Shown: positions 1 to 9,402 of the stretch, one piece after another
Numbering within the stretch: the first letter of the stretch is position 1
Layout: every line of letters starts with the position of its first letter
Assembly: GCF_002158995.1 (NCBI RefSeq)
Contig: NZ_LOHF01000010.1
Location: forward strand, 130,945 to 194,944
DNA length: 64,000 nucleotides
From: Pseudomonas caspiana
GTDB lineage: Bacteria > Pseudomonadota > Gammaproteobacteria > Pseudomonadales > Pseudomonadaceae
Direction of reading: 5' to 3'
Notes under the pieces: model-generated
Databases searched by the model: none
Seen by the model: the letters and a program-made list of their open reading frames with translations, nothing else
What the model was told of the DNA's origin: nothing
Position numbers and translations under genes: made by a program

Positions 1-3000
1 TACGAGTTGACGCCGCTGGCTGACAGGCCCGCCGAACATGCGCGAATTGCTCGACTGTTGATCGCTGATTTAAGCGGCCGTGGACGTCCGGATCAGATTT
101 TCCGGATTGCCGGTCATTTGCAGCGAACAGGGCTTGGGCAGATTGATTACGCCGAGCGACAGCTGTTCTGCGGTTTATTGGTACAGGCCGCCCAGCAGGC
201 CATGGAGTCGGCGGCGATTCAGTCGGCACTCGGTTACCTCATGACGGCCAGATCGCTGACCCTTGATCAGCCCTGGCAGCAACACCCCGAGCTCAGTCGT
301 GAGCTGGATTTTGTTCATGCTCAATGCCTGATTCTCGATGGGCAGTTCGCACAGGCGGGTCATGTCACAGACGAGGTGCTTGCACATGTCCAATCGCATG
401 TCTCTCGCGCTGCGGCCTATGGGCTGAAGGTTGAGTTGCAGGTGCTGGCCAGCAGTTATCAAGAGGCGGTCAGCACCGCAGGTGAGGGGCTGCGTATGTT
501 CGGGATCCATATCCCGACGCAGATCGACGACCGGGAGGTCGAGCAGCGCTATCGTTTCCTGCTGGAAGTGCTGGGCCCCAGAACGATCGATTCCTTGGCT
601 GAACTGCCTGAAATGCGTGACGCTTCCTATGAAGCGGCGATGGGGCTGATGGCGAGTATGGTCGCGTCGGCCTCGTTCATCGATGACGATCTGTTGTTTG
701 TGCTGACCTGTGAAATGGTCCTGCTGTCGCTGGAGTACGGTGTCTGTCCGGCCGCGACCCATGGTCTGGGTTGGTTTGGCGTGGCGCTGGCGCACAAGTA
801 TGGCGAATACGAAGAGGGCGCGGCCTATGCCCGGTTGGCGCGCACGCTGGTGCAGCGTCACGGTTATGTCAGTTCAGAGAGTGCGACTCTGGTGGCTCTG
901 GATCAGGTCTGTGTCTGGACGCAACCGCTGGAGCACGCACTGGAGTATGCGCGATCAGCCTTTGCCAGCAGTTATAACGCGGGCAATTTGACCATGAGTT
1001 GCTACGCCTCTTTGCACATCGTCATTAACTTGTTGGTGATGGGCGAGTATCTGGAACGCGTTGAGGAAGAAATCGACAAGGGACTGGATTTTGCCGGGCG
1101 TGTTCGTTTTCGGGACGTCGAAGCGGCGCTGTTGACCCTACGCGGTTTGATCCATGCGTTGCGTGGCAGCAACCTGCCGGATAGCGACCGTTCGATTGAA
1201 GGAGCCAGGCAGTTCCTGATCGGCAATCACGATGCCCGGGACAGTGCGATGACGCCTGTGGCGTTCTGGTGGTGGTTGTTTGAAGGCATCGCCAAGTACA
1301 TGTATCGCGACTTTTCGGGCGCGGCGCAGTGTCTGGAGCATGCGGCGAGTCTCGCGTGGTCGACTCCGGCACATATTCATGTCTTCGATCTGCATTTCTT
1401 CAGCGCGCTGAATCTGGCCGCGACTTGTCGCAAGGGTGAGGGGGCGGCTGAGGTGCTGGGGCGCATGGCCCCGCACATGGAAAAGCTCGAGCGCTGGGCC
1501 GAACTCAATCCGTATAACTTCAAGGCTAAAGCGTTGCTGGTCCGCGCCGAGGCGGCGCGTCTGCAAGGCGATGGTCTGGCCGCCATGGGCTTGTATGAAG
1601 AGGCGGTCACGTCCGCAGCCAATGGCGGTTTCGTCCATGTTCAGGCGCTGGCCCATGAGCTGGCAGGCGAACACCACCATGTTTGCGGGCTGTTCACCTC
1701 TGCACGCAGTCACTACCGCAACGCCCGCGATTGTTATCAACGCTGGGGCGCGCAAGGCAAGGTGGCCGGGCTTGAGGCTCGAGGCGGTATTCTTCGGGCC
1801 CAGGCTTCCTTGTCGCGACCCTCGATCAGTATTTCCGTGGGCCAGGAGTCGCTGGATCTGGTGTCGGTTATGAAGGCGTCTCAGGCGCTGTCCCAGGAAA
1901 TCGTCCTGGACCGGCTGATAGGCATTTTGCTGACCAATACGATCGTTCATGCGGGTGCCCAGCAGGCCCTGTTGCTGCTCGTCGATGATGATGTGCCGCA
2001 GGTTCGGGCGGTGGGTAAAGTGCATGAGTCCGGTATTACCACCGACCTGTCGGTGACGCCGCCTTCGGCCTGGCATCTGCCACTGTCGCTGCTCTACACG
2101 GTAATCCGCACCCGGCAATTGATTGTGCTGGATAACGCCATGCAGCCTCATGTCTATGCCGGTGACGAGTACTTCCGTGATCGCTTGATACGCTCGGTGC
2201 TGTGCCTGCCGCTGGTCAAGCAGGGTGAGGTGATTGGCGTTCTGTATCTGGAAAACAATCTGGCGCCTGGGGTCTTCACGTCAAGCCGTACGGCGGTGCT
2301 TGAACTGCTCGCCGGACAGGCAGCGATTTCGCTGGAAAACGCTCGCCTGTATGCCGAACTGACTGAAGAGAACGCGCGTCGCAAAGAGATCGAGGCGGCG
2401 TTGCGCACCAGCAAAGCAACCCTGGCATTGGGGCAACGCATCAGCCAGTCCGGCAGTTTTCGCTGGGATCCGGACACCGACGAGTCGCAATGGTCCGACG
2501 AGTTGTTTGCCGTCTGGGGACTGCCGGTAACGACGGTTGCGCCTTCATTGCCGGTGCTGGAAAAGATGATTCATCCAGAAGACCTGCAAGCCTTCTCATC
2601 AATGCTGTCCCATGCTCTGCGTCACTCAAGTGCCTTTGAACATACGTTTCGGATAATCAGACCGAATGGGCTGATTCGCCATATCGAATTACTTGGAGAG
2701 CCGGACGGCGATCAGTTTTTCGTCGGTGTCGTCAGTGATGTGACTGAGCGCAAAAACACCGAAACCGCATTGCGCACCGCCCGGGCCGAACTGGGAAGGG
2801 TGTCTCAGGCCAACATCATGGGTGAGCTGGCAGCCTCCATTGCGCATGAAATCAATCAGCCGCTGGCCTCGATTGTTTCCAACGCCAGCGCCAGTGTGCG
2901 CTGGTTAAACCGGGCAGTGCCCGTGGTGGACGAGGCGCTCGCGGGGCTGGATGACATCGTCAATGACGGTAAACGCGCAGCCGGGATCGTACGTGCGCTG

Positions 3001-3501
3001 CAATCGCTGGCCAGACAGGCACCGCTCAATCGTGAACGGTTGTACATCAATGAAGTCATCCAGCGAGTGGTTTTGCTGACTGCCAGCGAGATCGAACAGC
3101 GTCAGGTATTACTTCACAAGAAAGTCCACGAGCCACAGTTGAGCGTGGAGGGTGATGCAGTGCAGTTGCAGCAGGTGATCCTGAATTTGATCATGAATGC
3201 TGTGGATGCGATGAGTGACCTGCATGACAGACCGCGTCGATTGGCGATCACGTGCGATACGGTGGCCGATGAGTACGTGGTGGTGAGTGTTCAGGACAAT
3301 GGCTACGGGATTGATCCTGAGCATATCGAGCGAGTGTTCGATGCGTTCTTCACGACCAAGGAAAAAGGCATGGGGATGGGGCTGGCAATTTGCAGGTCGA
3401 TCATAGATGCGCATGGTGGAATGTTGCGGGCATTTTCCGGACGATCGAGCGGGGCGGTATTTGTGTTTACGTTGCCAGTGGTTGCTAGAGGGGAGCAGTG
3501 A
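1..3501 (+). CDS. Multidomain sensor histidine kinase, C-terminal part (5' truncated by window)
   Basis: The reading frame is open at base 1, so the gene starts outside the window; 1166 codons are visible. Residues 1-590 of the fragment are alpha-helical, TPR-like, without catalytic motifs. A GAF domain follows (about 610-780), then a PAS domain (about 814-918), then a HisKA domain with the phospho-acceptor in the motif AHEINQPL (His949 of the fragment). The ATPase domain has an N-box (NLIMNAVDAM), a G1 box (DNGYGI) and a G2 box (GMGMGLAI). This order matches the family that begins with a Ser/Thr kinase-like domain and an AAA-type ATPase domain, followed by the helical middle, GAF, PAS and histidine kinase; the first two would lie upstream of the window. 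It is probably a cytoplasmic sensor, as no membrane helix is visible. Its response regulator is not in the window and the signal is unknown. Confidence 0.88.
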   Translation, partial: YELTPLADRPAEHARIARLLIADLSGRGRPDQIFRIAGHLQRTGLGQIDYAERQLFCGLLVQAAQQAMESAAIQSALGYLMTARSLTLDQPWQQHPELSRELDFVHAQCLILDGQFAQAGHVTDEVLAHVQSHVSRAAAYGLKVELQVLASSYQEAVSTAGEGLRMFGIHIPTQIDDREVEQRYRFLLEVLGPRTIDSLAELPEMRDASYEAAMGLMASMVASASFIDDDLLFVLTCEMVLLSLEYGVCPAATHGLGWFGVALAHKYGEYEEGAAYARLARTLVQRHGYVSSESATLVALDQVCVWTQPLEHALEYARSAFASSYNAGNLTMSCYASLHIVINLLVMGEYLERVEEEIDKGLDFAGRVRFRDVEAALLTLRGLIHALRGSNLPDSDRSIEGARQFLIGNHDARDSAMTPVAFWWWLFEGIAKYMYRDFSGAAQCLEHAASLAWSTPAHIHVFDLHFFSALNLAATCRKGEGAAEVLGRMAPHMEKLERWAELNPYNFKAKALLVRAEAARLQGDGLAAMGLYEEAVTSAANGGFVHVQALAHELAGEHHHVCGLFTSARSHYRNARDCYQRWGAQGKVAGLEARGGILRAQASLSRPSISISVGQESLDLVSVMKASQALSQEIVLDRLIGILLTNTIVHAGAQQALLLLVDDDVPQVRAVGKVHESGITTDLSVTPPSAWHLPLSLLYTVIRTRQLIVLDNAMQPHVYAGDEYFRDRLIRSVLCLPLVKQGEVIGVLYLENNLAPGVFTSSRTAVLELLAGQAAISLENARLYAELTEENARRKEIEAALRTSKATLALGQRISQSGSFRWDPDTDESQWSDELFAVWGLPVTTVAPSLPVLEKMIHPEDLQAFSSMLSHALRHSSAFEHTFRIIRPNGLIRHIELLGEPDGDQFFVGVVSDVTERKNTETALRTARAELGRVSQANIMGELAASIAHEINQPLASIVSNASASVRWLNRAVPVVDEALAGLDDIVNDGKRAAGIVRALQSLARQAPLNRERLYINEVIQRVVLLTASEIEQRQVLLHKKVHEPQLSVEGDAVQLQQVILNLIMNAVDAMSDLHDRPRRLAITCDTVADEYVVVSVQDNGYGIDPEHIERVFDAFFTTKEKGMGMGLAICRSIIDAHGGMLRAFSGRSSGAVFVFTLPVVARGEQ

Positions 3502-3504
3502 GAA

Positions 3505-3615
3505 TTTAGCGCCTGTATCGCGGGCAAGCACCGCTTCCACATGAGACTTCATTCCCGTGCAGGAGTCGAGCTTGCTCGCGATAGCGGCGGTGCGGTCATC
3601 AGATTCCTGGCTGAT
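3505..3615. repeat. Two half-copies of the palindromic intergenic element
   Basis: The gap between two convergent genes holds a right-arm-like half (TATCGCGGGCAAGC near 3516) and a left-arm-like half (GAGCTTGCTCGCGATAGC near 3567) of the same family as the intact palindromes at 34679 and 37299. The arms are in inverted order and imperfect, so this looks like a decayed copy. Confidence 0.5.
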
Positions 3616-4437
3616 TCAACCCCGGGCGAACTCCAGCAGATCCTTGTTCAGCTCATCCTTGTGCGTGAAATACACCGCATGGGGTGCGCCCGGATAAACC
3701 TTGAGCTGCGCGCCGCTGACCAGTGCCGCAGCAGCCTTGCCCGTCACATCAAAATTCACTACGGCATCGCCGTCGCCATGGATGACCAGCGTCGGCACAT
3801 CGAAGCGCGCCAGGTCTGAGCGGAAGTCTGTTTCCGAGAATGCCGCAATACAATCCAGCGTGCCTTTGATACCGGCCTGCAGTGCCATGGATTGAGTCCA
3901 GTCCAGCATCGGCTTGCCCACTGGCGAGCCTGGCTGATTACTGCCAGTGAAGATCGGACCAAATGCGTCAAGGAAGGCTGCCCGATCATTCAGTACACCT
4001 GCGCGAATGCCGTCGAAAATCGCCGGGTCCATACCTTCCGGGTGATCCTCGCGACGAATCATCAGCGGCGTTACTGCACTCACCAATACTGCTTTGGAGA
4101 TATGTTTGCTGCCGTGACGACCGAGGTAGCGCGCAACTTCGCCACCGCCCATCGAGAAGCCCACCAGCATTACATCGGTCAGGTTCAACGAGGTGATCAG
4201 AGTTTGCAGATCGTCGGCGAAGGTGTCGTAGTCGTAACCTTTCCATGGCTGGCTGGACCTGCCAAAACCGCGACGGTCATGGGCGATGACCCGAAAGCCG
4301 TGGTCGGCAAGGAAGTTCATCTGGTATTCCCACATGTCAGCATTCAGAGGCCAGCCATGGCATAGAACGATGGGCTGACCGCTGCCCCAGTCCTTGTAGT
4401 AAATCTGGGTGCCGTCAGTCGTAGTAATCGTAGGCAT
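3616..4437 (-). CDS. Alpha/beta hydrolase of the non-heme haloperoxidase/arylesterase type
   Basis: The 273-residue protein has the fold landmarks of cofactor-free haloperoxidases/esterases: an oxyanion-loop HGW (27-29), the nucleophile elbow G-F-S-M-G-G with Ser95, an Asp in HGDGD near 225, and a His in GAPHAV near 254. It has no signal peptide, so it is cytoplasmic. The ATG at 4437 was chosen over the upstream in-frame start at 4461 because a GGAG box lies a few bases before it and the family begins with a strand like MPTITT. The family hydrolyses esters and, through perhydrolysis, can make peracids; the natural substrate is not evident. It is transcribed divergently from an AraC-family gene, which is the obvious candidate regulator. 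Confidence 0.88.
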   Translation of the reverse strand: MPTITTTDGTQIYYKDWGSGQPIVLCHGWPLNADMWEYQMNFLADHGFRVIAHDRRGFGRSSQPWKGYDYDTFADDLQTLITSLNLTDVMLVGFSMGGGEVARYLGRHGSKHISKAVLVSAVTPLMIRREDHPEGMDPAIFDGIRAGVLNDRAAFLDAFGPIFTGSNQPGSPVGKPMLDWTQSMALQAGIKGTLDCIAAFSETDFRSDLARFDVPTLVIHGDGDAVVNFDVTGKAAAALVSGAQLKVYPGAPHAVYFTHKDELNKDLLEFARG

Positions 4438-4520
4438 GGTGTTCTCCACAGGGCTATACAAAGGTTTATAAGCTGAGCCTCCAGGTTAAGTGCCTTGGGC
4501 CCTCAAGTCCTTGGCGGTGC

Positions 4521-4586
4521 CTGAAGCGTTATTAAGCTGTCTGAGAAACGGCTGTTTTTTGCAAGAACCGTTAACCTGCGCTTCAG
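4521..4586. promoter_or_regulatory. Inverted repeat in the hydrolase/AraC divergent promoter
   Basis: CTGAAGCG (4521-4528) is repeated in inverted orientation as CGCTTCAG (4579-4586), 50 bases apart, in the 235-base divergent intergenic region. It may be a pair of binding sites for the adjacent AraC-family protein. Arms of 8 bp can occur by chance, so support is weak. Confidence 0.25.
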
Positions 4587-4672
4587 AACGTTTAATGTTT
4601 TGCAAAGGACTTTAAGGACCACTCTCACCAGACTCGATCCCTGCCATACACCTCTGAGCAGGAGAGTCTGTA

Positions 4673-5359
4673 ATGAATGCGTTCAGCCCTTTGTCCGTAC
4701 GTGATATCAATCAAGCCGGCGTTACTCAGGTGCCATCTTTCGATACGTTGTCGTGTGCCGTAGAAGAACTGATGAAGTCCCGGTCGCTTGATGGCGTCAG
4801 TGAAGCAAACCTGAAACTGCTCGAAAGCAGCGTTGCAACCCCCGGCATTGATCCTTTGGCCTATCAGTTGATCTGCTCGCTGTTGCCTGCGTTGCGCGAC
4901 CGTCAGGCCGATCATGACGACTTCGTAGAGCGTGCGATGCTGGTGCTGTGCTCGCACCTGTCGACCCGCTTCGAAATGCCCAAGGCTGAGCCGAAGCCTT
5001 GCGAAAAAGTCGCCTTGTCGCCCTGGCAGGAACGCCGTGCCAAGGAAATGATGTCCAGCCATATGGATCGCGGGCTGTCTATAGCGCAGATCGCTACCGA
5101 GTGTTCCCTGTCGCGCAGCCATTTTTCTCGCGCATTCAAAAAGAACACCGGTTTTTCTCCGCGTGACTGGTTCCTGCAAGTCCGTCTGGACAAGGCCAAG
5201 GCGCTGTTGACCGAGTCCAGTGTTTCTATCTCGCGAATCAGCCTCGATTGTGGCTTTGCCGATCAATCGCATTTCACCCGCGTGTTTACTCGTGTCGTAG
5301 GCCAGACGCCGTTCAACTGGAGACGCTCCCGGTCCACCGAAGCTCGTCGTGCAGGCTGA
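4673..5359 (+). CDS. AraC-family transcriptional regulator
   Basis: This 228-residue protein has a short N-terminal region with no recognisable ligand domain (1-115) and a C-terminal AraC/XylS DNA-binding domain (about 120-222). The latter contains two helix-turn-helix units, the first around SIAQIATECSLSRSHFSRAF and the second around ISRISLDCGFADQSHFTRVF, followed by the usual P-F-x-W-R end. An AGGAG box precedes the ATG at 4673 with good spacing. It is divergent from the alpha/beta hydrolase and probably controls it. Its stop codon directly abuts the stop of the convergent OprD gene. Confidence 0.9.
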   Translation: MNAFSPLSVRDINQAGVTQVPSFDTLSCAVEELMKSRSLDGVSEANLKLLESSVATPGIDPLAYQLICSLLPALRDRQADHDDFVERAMLVLCSHLSTRFEMPKAEPKPCEKVALSPWQERRAKEMMSSHMDRGLSIAQIATECSLSRSHFSRAFKKNTGFSPRDWFLQVRLDKAKALLTESSVSISRISLDCGFADQSHFTRVFTRVVGQTPFNWRRSRSTEARRAG

Positions 5360-6679
5360 CTACTTGAGAAGGTCCAGCGGGTATTCGACGACCAGATACA
5401 ACCGGTCGATATCGTCGCCAGCCTGCGCTGTATTGCCTCGATGAGAAACATGCGACACGTTTAGTGACAGGTCTTTGGCCGGGCCTGACTGCACAATGTA
5501 TTTGAGGTCAATGTCGCGCTCCCAATGCCGACCACCCTTGCCCTGAATGGGCTGGTAGCGTCCTGTATCGCTGTCGAACGGGTTGTACGCTCCGTTTTGA
5601 GCCGCGTGAGTGCCATCGATCCGGTCACCGGTGACGTAGCGGGTCATGAACTTGAGTCCCGGTACTCCCAGCGCCATGAAATCCAGGTCGTATCGTGCTT
5701 GCCACGACTGCTCATGAGCACCGTTGAAGTCTGCGTACTTGATGGAGTTGGACAGGTAAATGGAGTCACCGCCGACAAAATCAAAAGGTGTATCGCCGTC
5801 GATTTTCTGCCAGGCGAGAGTAAGTGCCTGGCTGCCAAAACGGTATTTCGCGGACAGGCTGTAGGCAGTGTTATTGATCGAGCCCGCCTGGGCGCTGCCG
5901 TAGTCCAGGGTTCGATACAGATTGCTGTCCAGTAGCAGAGAACTGTCAGCCGAAAGCTGCTGGTTCAGGTGCAGATTGCCGTAGTACTGACGCCATGTGT
6001 CGGACAGCTGCGACGCATAAACAGAGCCTCCCAAGGGCGCGTCGCCAGAAAGTTCGATACCCGCCAGGCTGATGCTGGCGTTGCGTGTGCTTGCACCGTA
6101 GCCATCAAAATCGTCATGGCTGCTGGAGGCGTTCTGATTCTTGAATGCGGTGAAGTGCCCGGCGACCAGCCGAACGCCGTCGAGCTCCTGACTGTCGAGA
6201 AAAAATCCGCTGGCGTACTCCGGTTGCAGGCGTTTGTCGGCAGTGTCGAATACCGGTGTTTCTACTTCCATTTCACCGAACTTGAGAACGGTTTTCGAGT
6301 AGCGCAACTTGAGCGCAGCGCCTGCGCTGGAGTATTCATTGTCGGCGCGGCCCTGGCTGTCCAGCGGCAGCAGACCGGTACCTGCATGGCCGCGACCACC
6401 ATCAAGTTTCAGGCCATAAAAAGCGTGAGCATCTATGCCGACGCCGACGTCTCCCTGAGTAAAGCCCGATTTCAGGTTTGCGATAAACCCCTGTGCCCAT
6501 TCCTGGCGATAGCTTTGTCCGTTGTGGTCGGTGCGGTAGTCGTTGTGCAGGAAGAAATTGCGCGACAGCAGGTTCAGGGTAGTGTCTTCGAGAAAACCCT
6601 GCTCTTGTGCGTTGGCATTCATTGCTTGCGAGGCACCGACAAGTGCCAGAGCGGCAGCCAGCGTGAGACGGTTTTGCAT
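5360..6679 (-). CDS. OprD-family outer-membrane porin
   Basis: The 439-residue protein has a cleavable signal peptide (hydrophobic stretch LTLAAALALVGAS, cleavage expected near ANA-QEQ) and a mature part rich in alternating aromatic and polar strands typical of OprD 18-strand barrels. Landmarks include NLLSRNFFLHNDYR near the N-terminus and an EWAQGF motif. OprD-family channels take up basic amino acids, small peptides or aromatic acids; the substrate cannot be assigned here. The start at 6679 is preferred over the in-frame ATG at 6694 because AAGGG lies just ahead of it. The gene is convergent with, and immediately abuts, the AraC gene. Confidence 0.92.
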   Translation of the reverse strand: MQNRLTLAAALALVGASQAMNANAQEQGFLEDTTLNLLSRNFFLHNDYRTDHNGQSYRQEWAQGFIANLKSGFTQGDVGVGIDAHAFYGLKLDGGRGHAGTGLLPLDSQGRADNEYSSAGAALKLRYSKTVLKFGEMEVETPVFDTADKRLQPEYASGFFLDSQELDGVRLVAGHFTAFKNQNASSSHDDFDGYGASTRNASISLAGIELSGDAPLGGSVYASQLSDTWRQYYGNLHLNQQLSADSSLLLDSNLYRTLDYGSAQAGSINNTAYSLSAKYRFGSQALTLAWQKIDGDTPFDFVGGDSIYLSNSIKYADFNGAHEQSWQARYDLDFMALGVPGLKFMTRYVTGDRIDGTHAAQNGAYNPFDSDTGRYQPIQGKGGRHWERDIDLKYIVQSGPAKDLSLNVSHVSHRGNTAQAGDDIDRLYLVVEYPLDLLK

Positions 6680-6769
6680 AAGTCGGCCCTTCATCAGGAA
6701 AAACGTCAGGCTGACAGGTGAGGGCGGTGCGGGATTGATCAGGTGTGCGCAAACCATCGCCCATCATCG

Positions 6770-6970
6770 CGCGGCCTCGCGGCATTTCAGAACCTGTAGG
6801 AGCGCACGAGCACCGAGAGGCCACGATGGCGGCGTATCAGACAGTTCACAATCGCGGCCTCGCGGCATTTCGGCGAACCTGTAGGAGCGCACGAGCACCG
6901 CGAGGCCGCGATGGCGGTGTATCAGACAGTTCACAATCGCGGCCTCGCAGTGCTCGCGCACTCCTGGCGG
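6770..6970. repeat. Tandem copies of an ~84-bp palindromic element
   Basis: Two successive units, 6770-6852 (83 bp) and 6853-6937 (85 bp), share the same order of motifs: CGCGGCCTCGCGGCATTTC, then CTGTAGGAGCGCACGAGCACCG, then GAGGCC, then GTATCAGACAGTTCACAAT. A third, truncated unit begins at 6938 and ends near 6970. The units contain complementary arms (GGAGCGCACGAG...CTCGCGCACTCC), so the RNA could fold. A diverged relative lies at 49876-49973. The whole 6680-7097 gap contains no gene beyond this and probably carries the promoter for the LysR gene. Confidence 0.85.
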
Positions 6971-7097
6971 ATCAAGTGTTTGCTGCGCGAGGCAATCAAC
7001 AGCACAAAAATACAAGGCAGCCCGTCAATAACAGTGCCTACTTGACCAGCAGACGCGCCTCGCGGCCTTTTCATTCCTTCAGTACCGGACCTACTCC

Positions 7098-8015
7098 ATG
7101 AATCGCAATGACCTGCGCCGAGTCGATTTGAATTTGCTGGTGATCTTTGAGGCGCTGATGTTCGAGCGCAACCTGACTCGGGTCGCGGAAAAACTGTTCA
7201 TGGGCCAGCCCGCAGTCAGTGCTGCATTGTCTCGGCTGCGCGATCTGTTCGATGATCCGCTGTTATTACGCAACGGTCGCGGCATGGAGCCCACGGCGCG
7301 GGCACTGGATATCCTCAAGGAAATCCAGCCCGCGCTGGATACTATTTCCGGCGCGGTGAGCCGGGCCAAGGATTTCGATCCGTCGACCAGTTGTGATGTG
7401 TTCCGGATCGGCCTGTCTGATGACGCCGAGTTCGGCTTGCTGCCACCGTTGCTGCACCAGTTGCGTGAAGAAGCACCGGGTATCATCGTGGTGGTTCGCC
7501 GCGCCAACTATCTATTGATGCCAGCGCTGCTGGCTTCGGGGGAAATTTCAGTTGGCGTCAGCTACACCACTGACCTGCCCGCCAATGCCAAGCGCAAGAA
7601 GCTGCGTGATATCGACTGCAAGGTGTTGCGCGGCGATTCCCGACCTGGCGCGTTGACGCTCGACGAATACTGCGAACGACCTCACGCGATGGTGTCATTC
7701 TCCGGCGATCTATCCGGCAACATTGACATGGATCTGGCCAAAGTCGGGCGCACCCGCAAAGTCGTGTTGGGTGTGCCGCAGTTCAACGGTTTGCGTGCCT
7801 TGCTCGCGGGCACCGAACTGATCGCCACCGTGCCTGATTATGCTGCCTGCGCGCTGGTAGAAGGATGCGCCTTGCGTGCTGATGATCCGCCATTCCCGAT
7901 TGTCCCGGCTGAGTTGTCGATGGTCTGGAGCGGGGTGCACGACAACGATCCCGCCGAGCGCTGGCTGCGCTCACGCATCAGCCAGCATATGTCCAAGACA
8001 CCTGATGTGACTTGA
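7098..8015 (+). CDS. LysR-family transcriptional regulator
   Basis: This 305-residue protein has an N-terminal winged helix-turn-helix (residues 5-65; LTRVAEKLFMGQPAVSAALSRLR) and a C-terminal periplasmic-binding-like effector domain (about 95-300). It lies upstream of, and in the same direction as, the DoxX, monooxygenase-like, amidohydrolase and YcaC genes, and is a plausible regulator of them. A 329-bp gap separates it from DoxX. The N-terminal pattern (RRVDLNLLVIFEAL) resembles the NodD/NahR branch of LysR proteins, which often sense aromatic compounds; that is family knowledge, not something visible here. Confidence 0.9.
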   Translation: MNRNDLRRVDLNLLVIFEALMFERNLTRVAEKLFMGQPAVSAALSRLRDLFDDPLLLRNGRGMEPTARALDILKEIQPALDTISGAVSRAKDFDPSTSCDVFRIGLSDDAEFGLLPPLLHQLREEAPGIIVVVRRANYLLMPALLASGEISVGVSYTTDLPANAKRKKLRDIDCKVLRGDSRPGALTLDEYCERPHAMVSFSGDLSGNIDMDLAKVGRTRKVVLGVPQFNGLRALLAGTELIATVPDYAACALVEGCALRADDPPFPIVPAELSMVWSGVHDNDPAERWLRSRISQHMSKTPDVT

Positions 8016-8344
8016 GGCGTTTCGTAGACCGCGCTGACTGCCGACCACTAGTGGGAGCTGAGCTTGCTCGCGATGAACGATGATGCCGTCTGCCTGAAAC
8101 ACTGCGGTGCCTGCATCGTCGGGATGCCGCGAAAACCAAGCGCTGCTCCCGTATGAGCGGCGCAAGTGGTGGGGTAGGCGATTACCGCCGCACCACCATC
8201 CAGCCGCGCTTTTGCGCACGACTGGACCAATAAAGCACAAGCATTCAATTATCATTTAGCTCTAACGTCGCACTATCAATTCCAGAGTTGGCCAGTACAT
8301 GCAGACCCGCTGTCTTGGCCATTCCCAAATCTGGTTGGTGTGCG
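8016..8344. repeat. Intergenic region with a degenerate palindromic element
   Basis: This 329-bp gap has no gene. Bases 8051-8152 hold a decayed copy of the intergenic palindrome: left arm GTGGGAGCTGAGCTTGCTCG, right arm only partly matching (CAAGCGCTGCTCCCGT). The rest, AT-richer around 8225-8280, is where a promoter for the DoxX operon would be expected, but no clear -35/-10 pair was recognised. Confidence 0.5.
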
Positions 8345-8776
8345 ATGAATCCTTCGACAGTAGAAAATTTATCCCTTGAAAATCGGGCCCGCGACTTCGG
8401 TCTTCTGTTCCTCAGGCTGAGTGCCGCCGCTTTTCTACTGGCCGTTCATGGCCTGCCCAAACTGCTCGATTTCAACCATCAACTGACGCTTATCGAAGAC
8501 CCGTTCCATATGGGGGCGCAGTTGACGCTGATTCTCGCGATCTTTGCCGAAGTCCTCTGCCCGCTGTTGATTGCGGCCGGGATCTTCGTGCGTCTTTCCT
8601 GCCTGCCGATTCTGTTCCTGCTGTTGGTGGCCCTGATTGTGGTTCACCCGGAATGGACACTGGAGCAGGGCCAGTTTGGCTGGCTGTTACTGATTATTTT
8701 TACCACCGTGTTCATCGCCGGGCCGGGACGGCTCGCGCTCAACGCACGTTTCAACGGAGCGGTACGTTATGTCTGA
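8345..8776 (+). CDS. DoxX-family membrane protein
   Basis: This 143-residue protein has four predicted membrane helices (about 20-40, 60-85, 88-105 and 110-130) and the DoxX/quinol-oxidase-subunit pattern LLFLRLSAAAFLLAVHGLPKL near the N-terminus. The exact role of DoxX proteins is usually unknown; some relate to oxidoreductases or redox stress. The ATG at 8345 was chosen because the upstream TTG at 8288 adds an unlikely leader. Its last 8 bases overlap the next gene, implying translational coupling. Confidence 0.82.
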   Translation: MNPSTVENLSLENRARDFGLLFLRLSAAAFLLAVHGLPKLLDFNHQLTLIEDPFHMGAQLTLILAIFAEVLCPLLIAAGIFVRLSCLPILFLLLVALIVVHPEWTLEQGQFGWLLLIIFTTVFIAGPGRLALNARFNGAVRYV

Positions 8777-9398
8777 TGCAAATTCTCTGGCCGATGAAGC
8801 GGTCGTGGTCAGCCAGCCGGCATTCAACGAGGTTGTGACGCTGGTGATCAAGCACCGCATCCGCGCCGGCCGGGAAGAGGATTACGAAGCCTGGCTGCGC
8901 CGTATTGTCAGCATCGCTGCCGGTTATCCAGGACATCTGGGCGTAGACGTGATCCGCAGCAAGTCCGGCGGCCTGCATTTGTTCACCTGCGTACTCCGCT
9001 TTCACTCCACCGATGCCATGCAGCGCTGGCTGGATTCTGAAGAGCGCCGCCAGTTGGTTGAGCAGGCGGCTCCGATGCTGGCCGACGGCGACCAGACCGA
9101 AGTCAATCCACATAACGAATTCTGGTTCACGCCCGGTTCGGAGGCGTCCGCGCCGCAGCCACCACGCTGGAAGCAGGCATGTGTGACGTTCCTGGTGATC
9201 TGTCCGCTGACCCTGCTGATCCCGCTGATCTGGGGGCCGGTTTTCGCCCTGAGCCCGTTGCTTGCCAACTACGTTGTAAGCACCGCACTGGTCACCGTGA
9301 CCATCGTTCTGTTGGTCTGCTATTTGATGATGCCCGCCGCAACCCGTTTGTTCGCACCGTGGCTGAACGCCGCGCAAAAACAACCTCCTGTGGAGTGA
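8769..9398 (+). CDS. Antibiotic-biosynthesis-monooxygenase (ABM) domain protein with membrane anchor
   Basis: Residues 20-115 of this 209-residue protein match the dimeric alpha+beta ABM fold: a beta strand VVTLVIKHRI, then EEDYEAWLRRI, then HLGVDVI, and a second half with F-H-S-T-D-A-M-Q-R-W-L. Residues 135-155 and 163-190 are two hydrophobic helices, followed by a short tail. The ABM domain would sit on the cytoplasmic face. ABM domains act in quinone-forming oxygenases or as heme or stress-response enzymes; membrane-anchored versions are poorly characterised. It overlaps the DoxX gene by 8 bases and is followed 4 bases later by the amidohydrolase. Confidence 0.85.
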   Translation: MSDANSLADEAVVVSQPAFNEVVTLVIKHRIRAGREEDYEAWLRRIVSIAAGYPGHLGVDVIRSKSGGLHLFTCVLRFHSTDAMQRWLDSEERRQLVEQAAPMLADGDQTEVNPHNEFWFTPGSEASAPQPPRWKQACVTFLVICPLTLLIPLIWGPVFALSPLLANYVVSTALVTVTIVLLVCYLMMPAATRLFAPWLNAAQKQPPVE

Positions 9399-9402
9399 TG
9401 CC

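Noticed and set aside
1138..2151. Long ORF on the minus strand inside the first kinase gene
   Set aside because: It is antisense to well supported domains and rich in Arg, Gln and His, as expected for the shadow of a GC-rich gene.
6770..6970. Regular repeats as a CRISPR array
   Set aside because: Units are directly adjacent with no unique spacers, and each unit is itself palindromic over most of its length.
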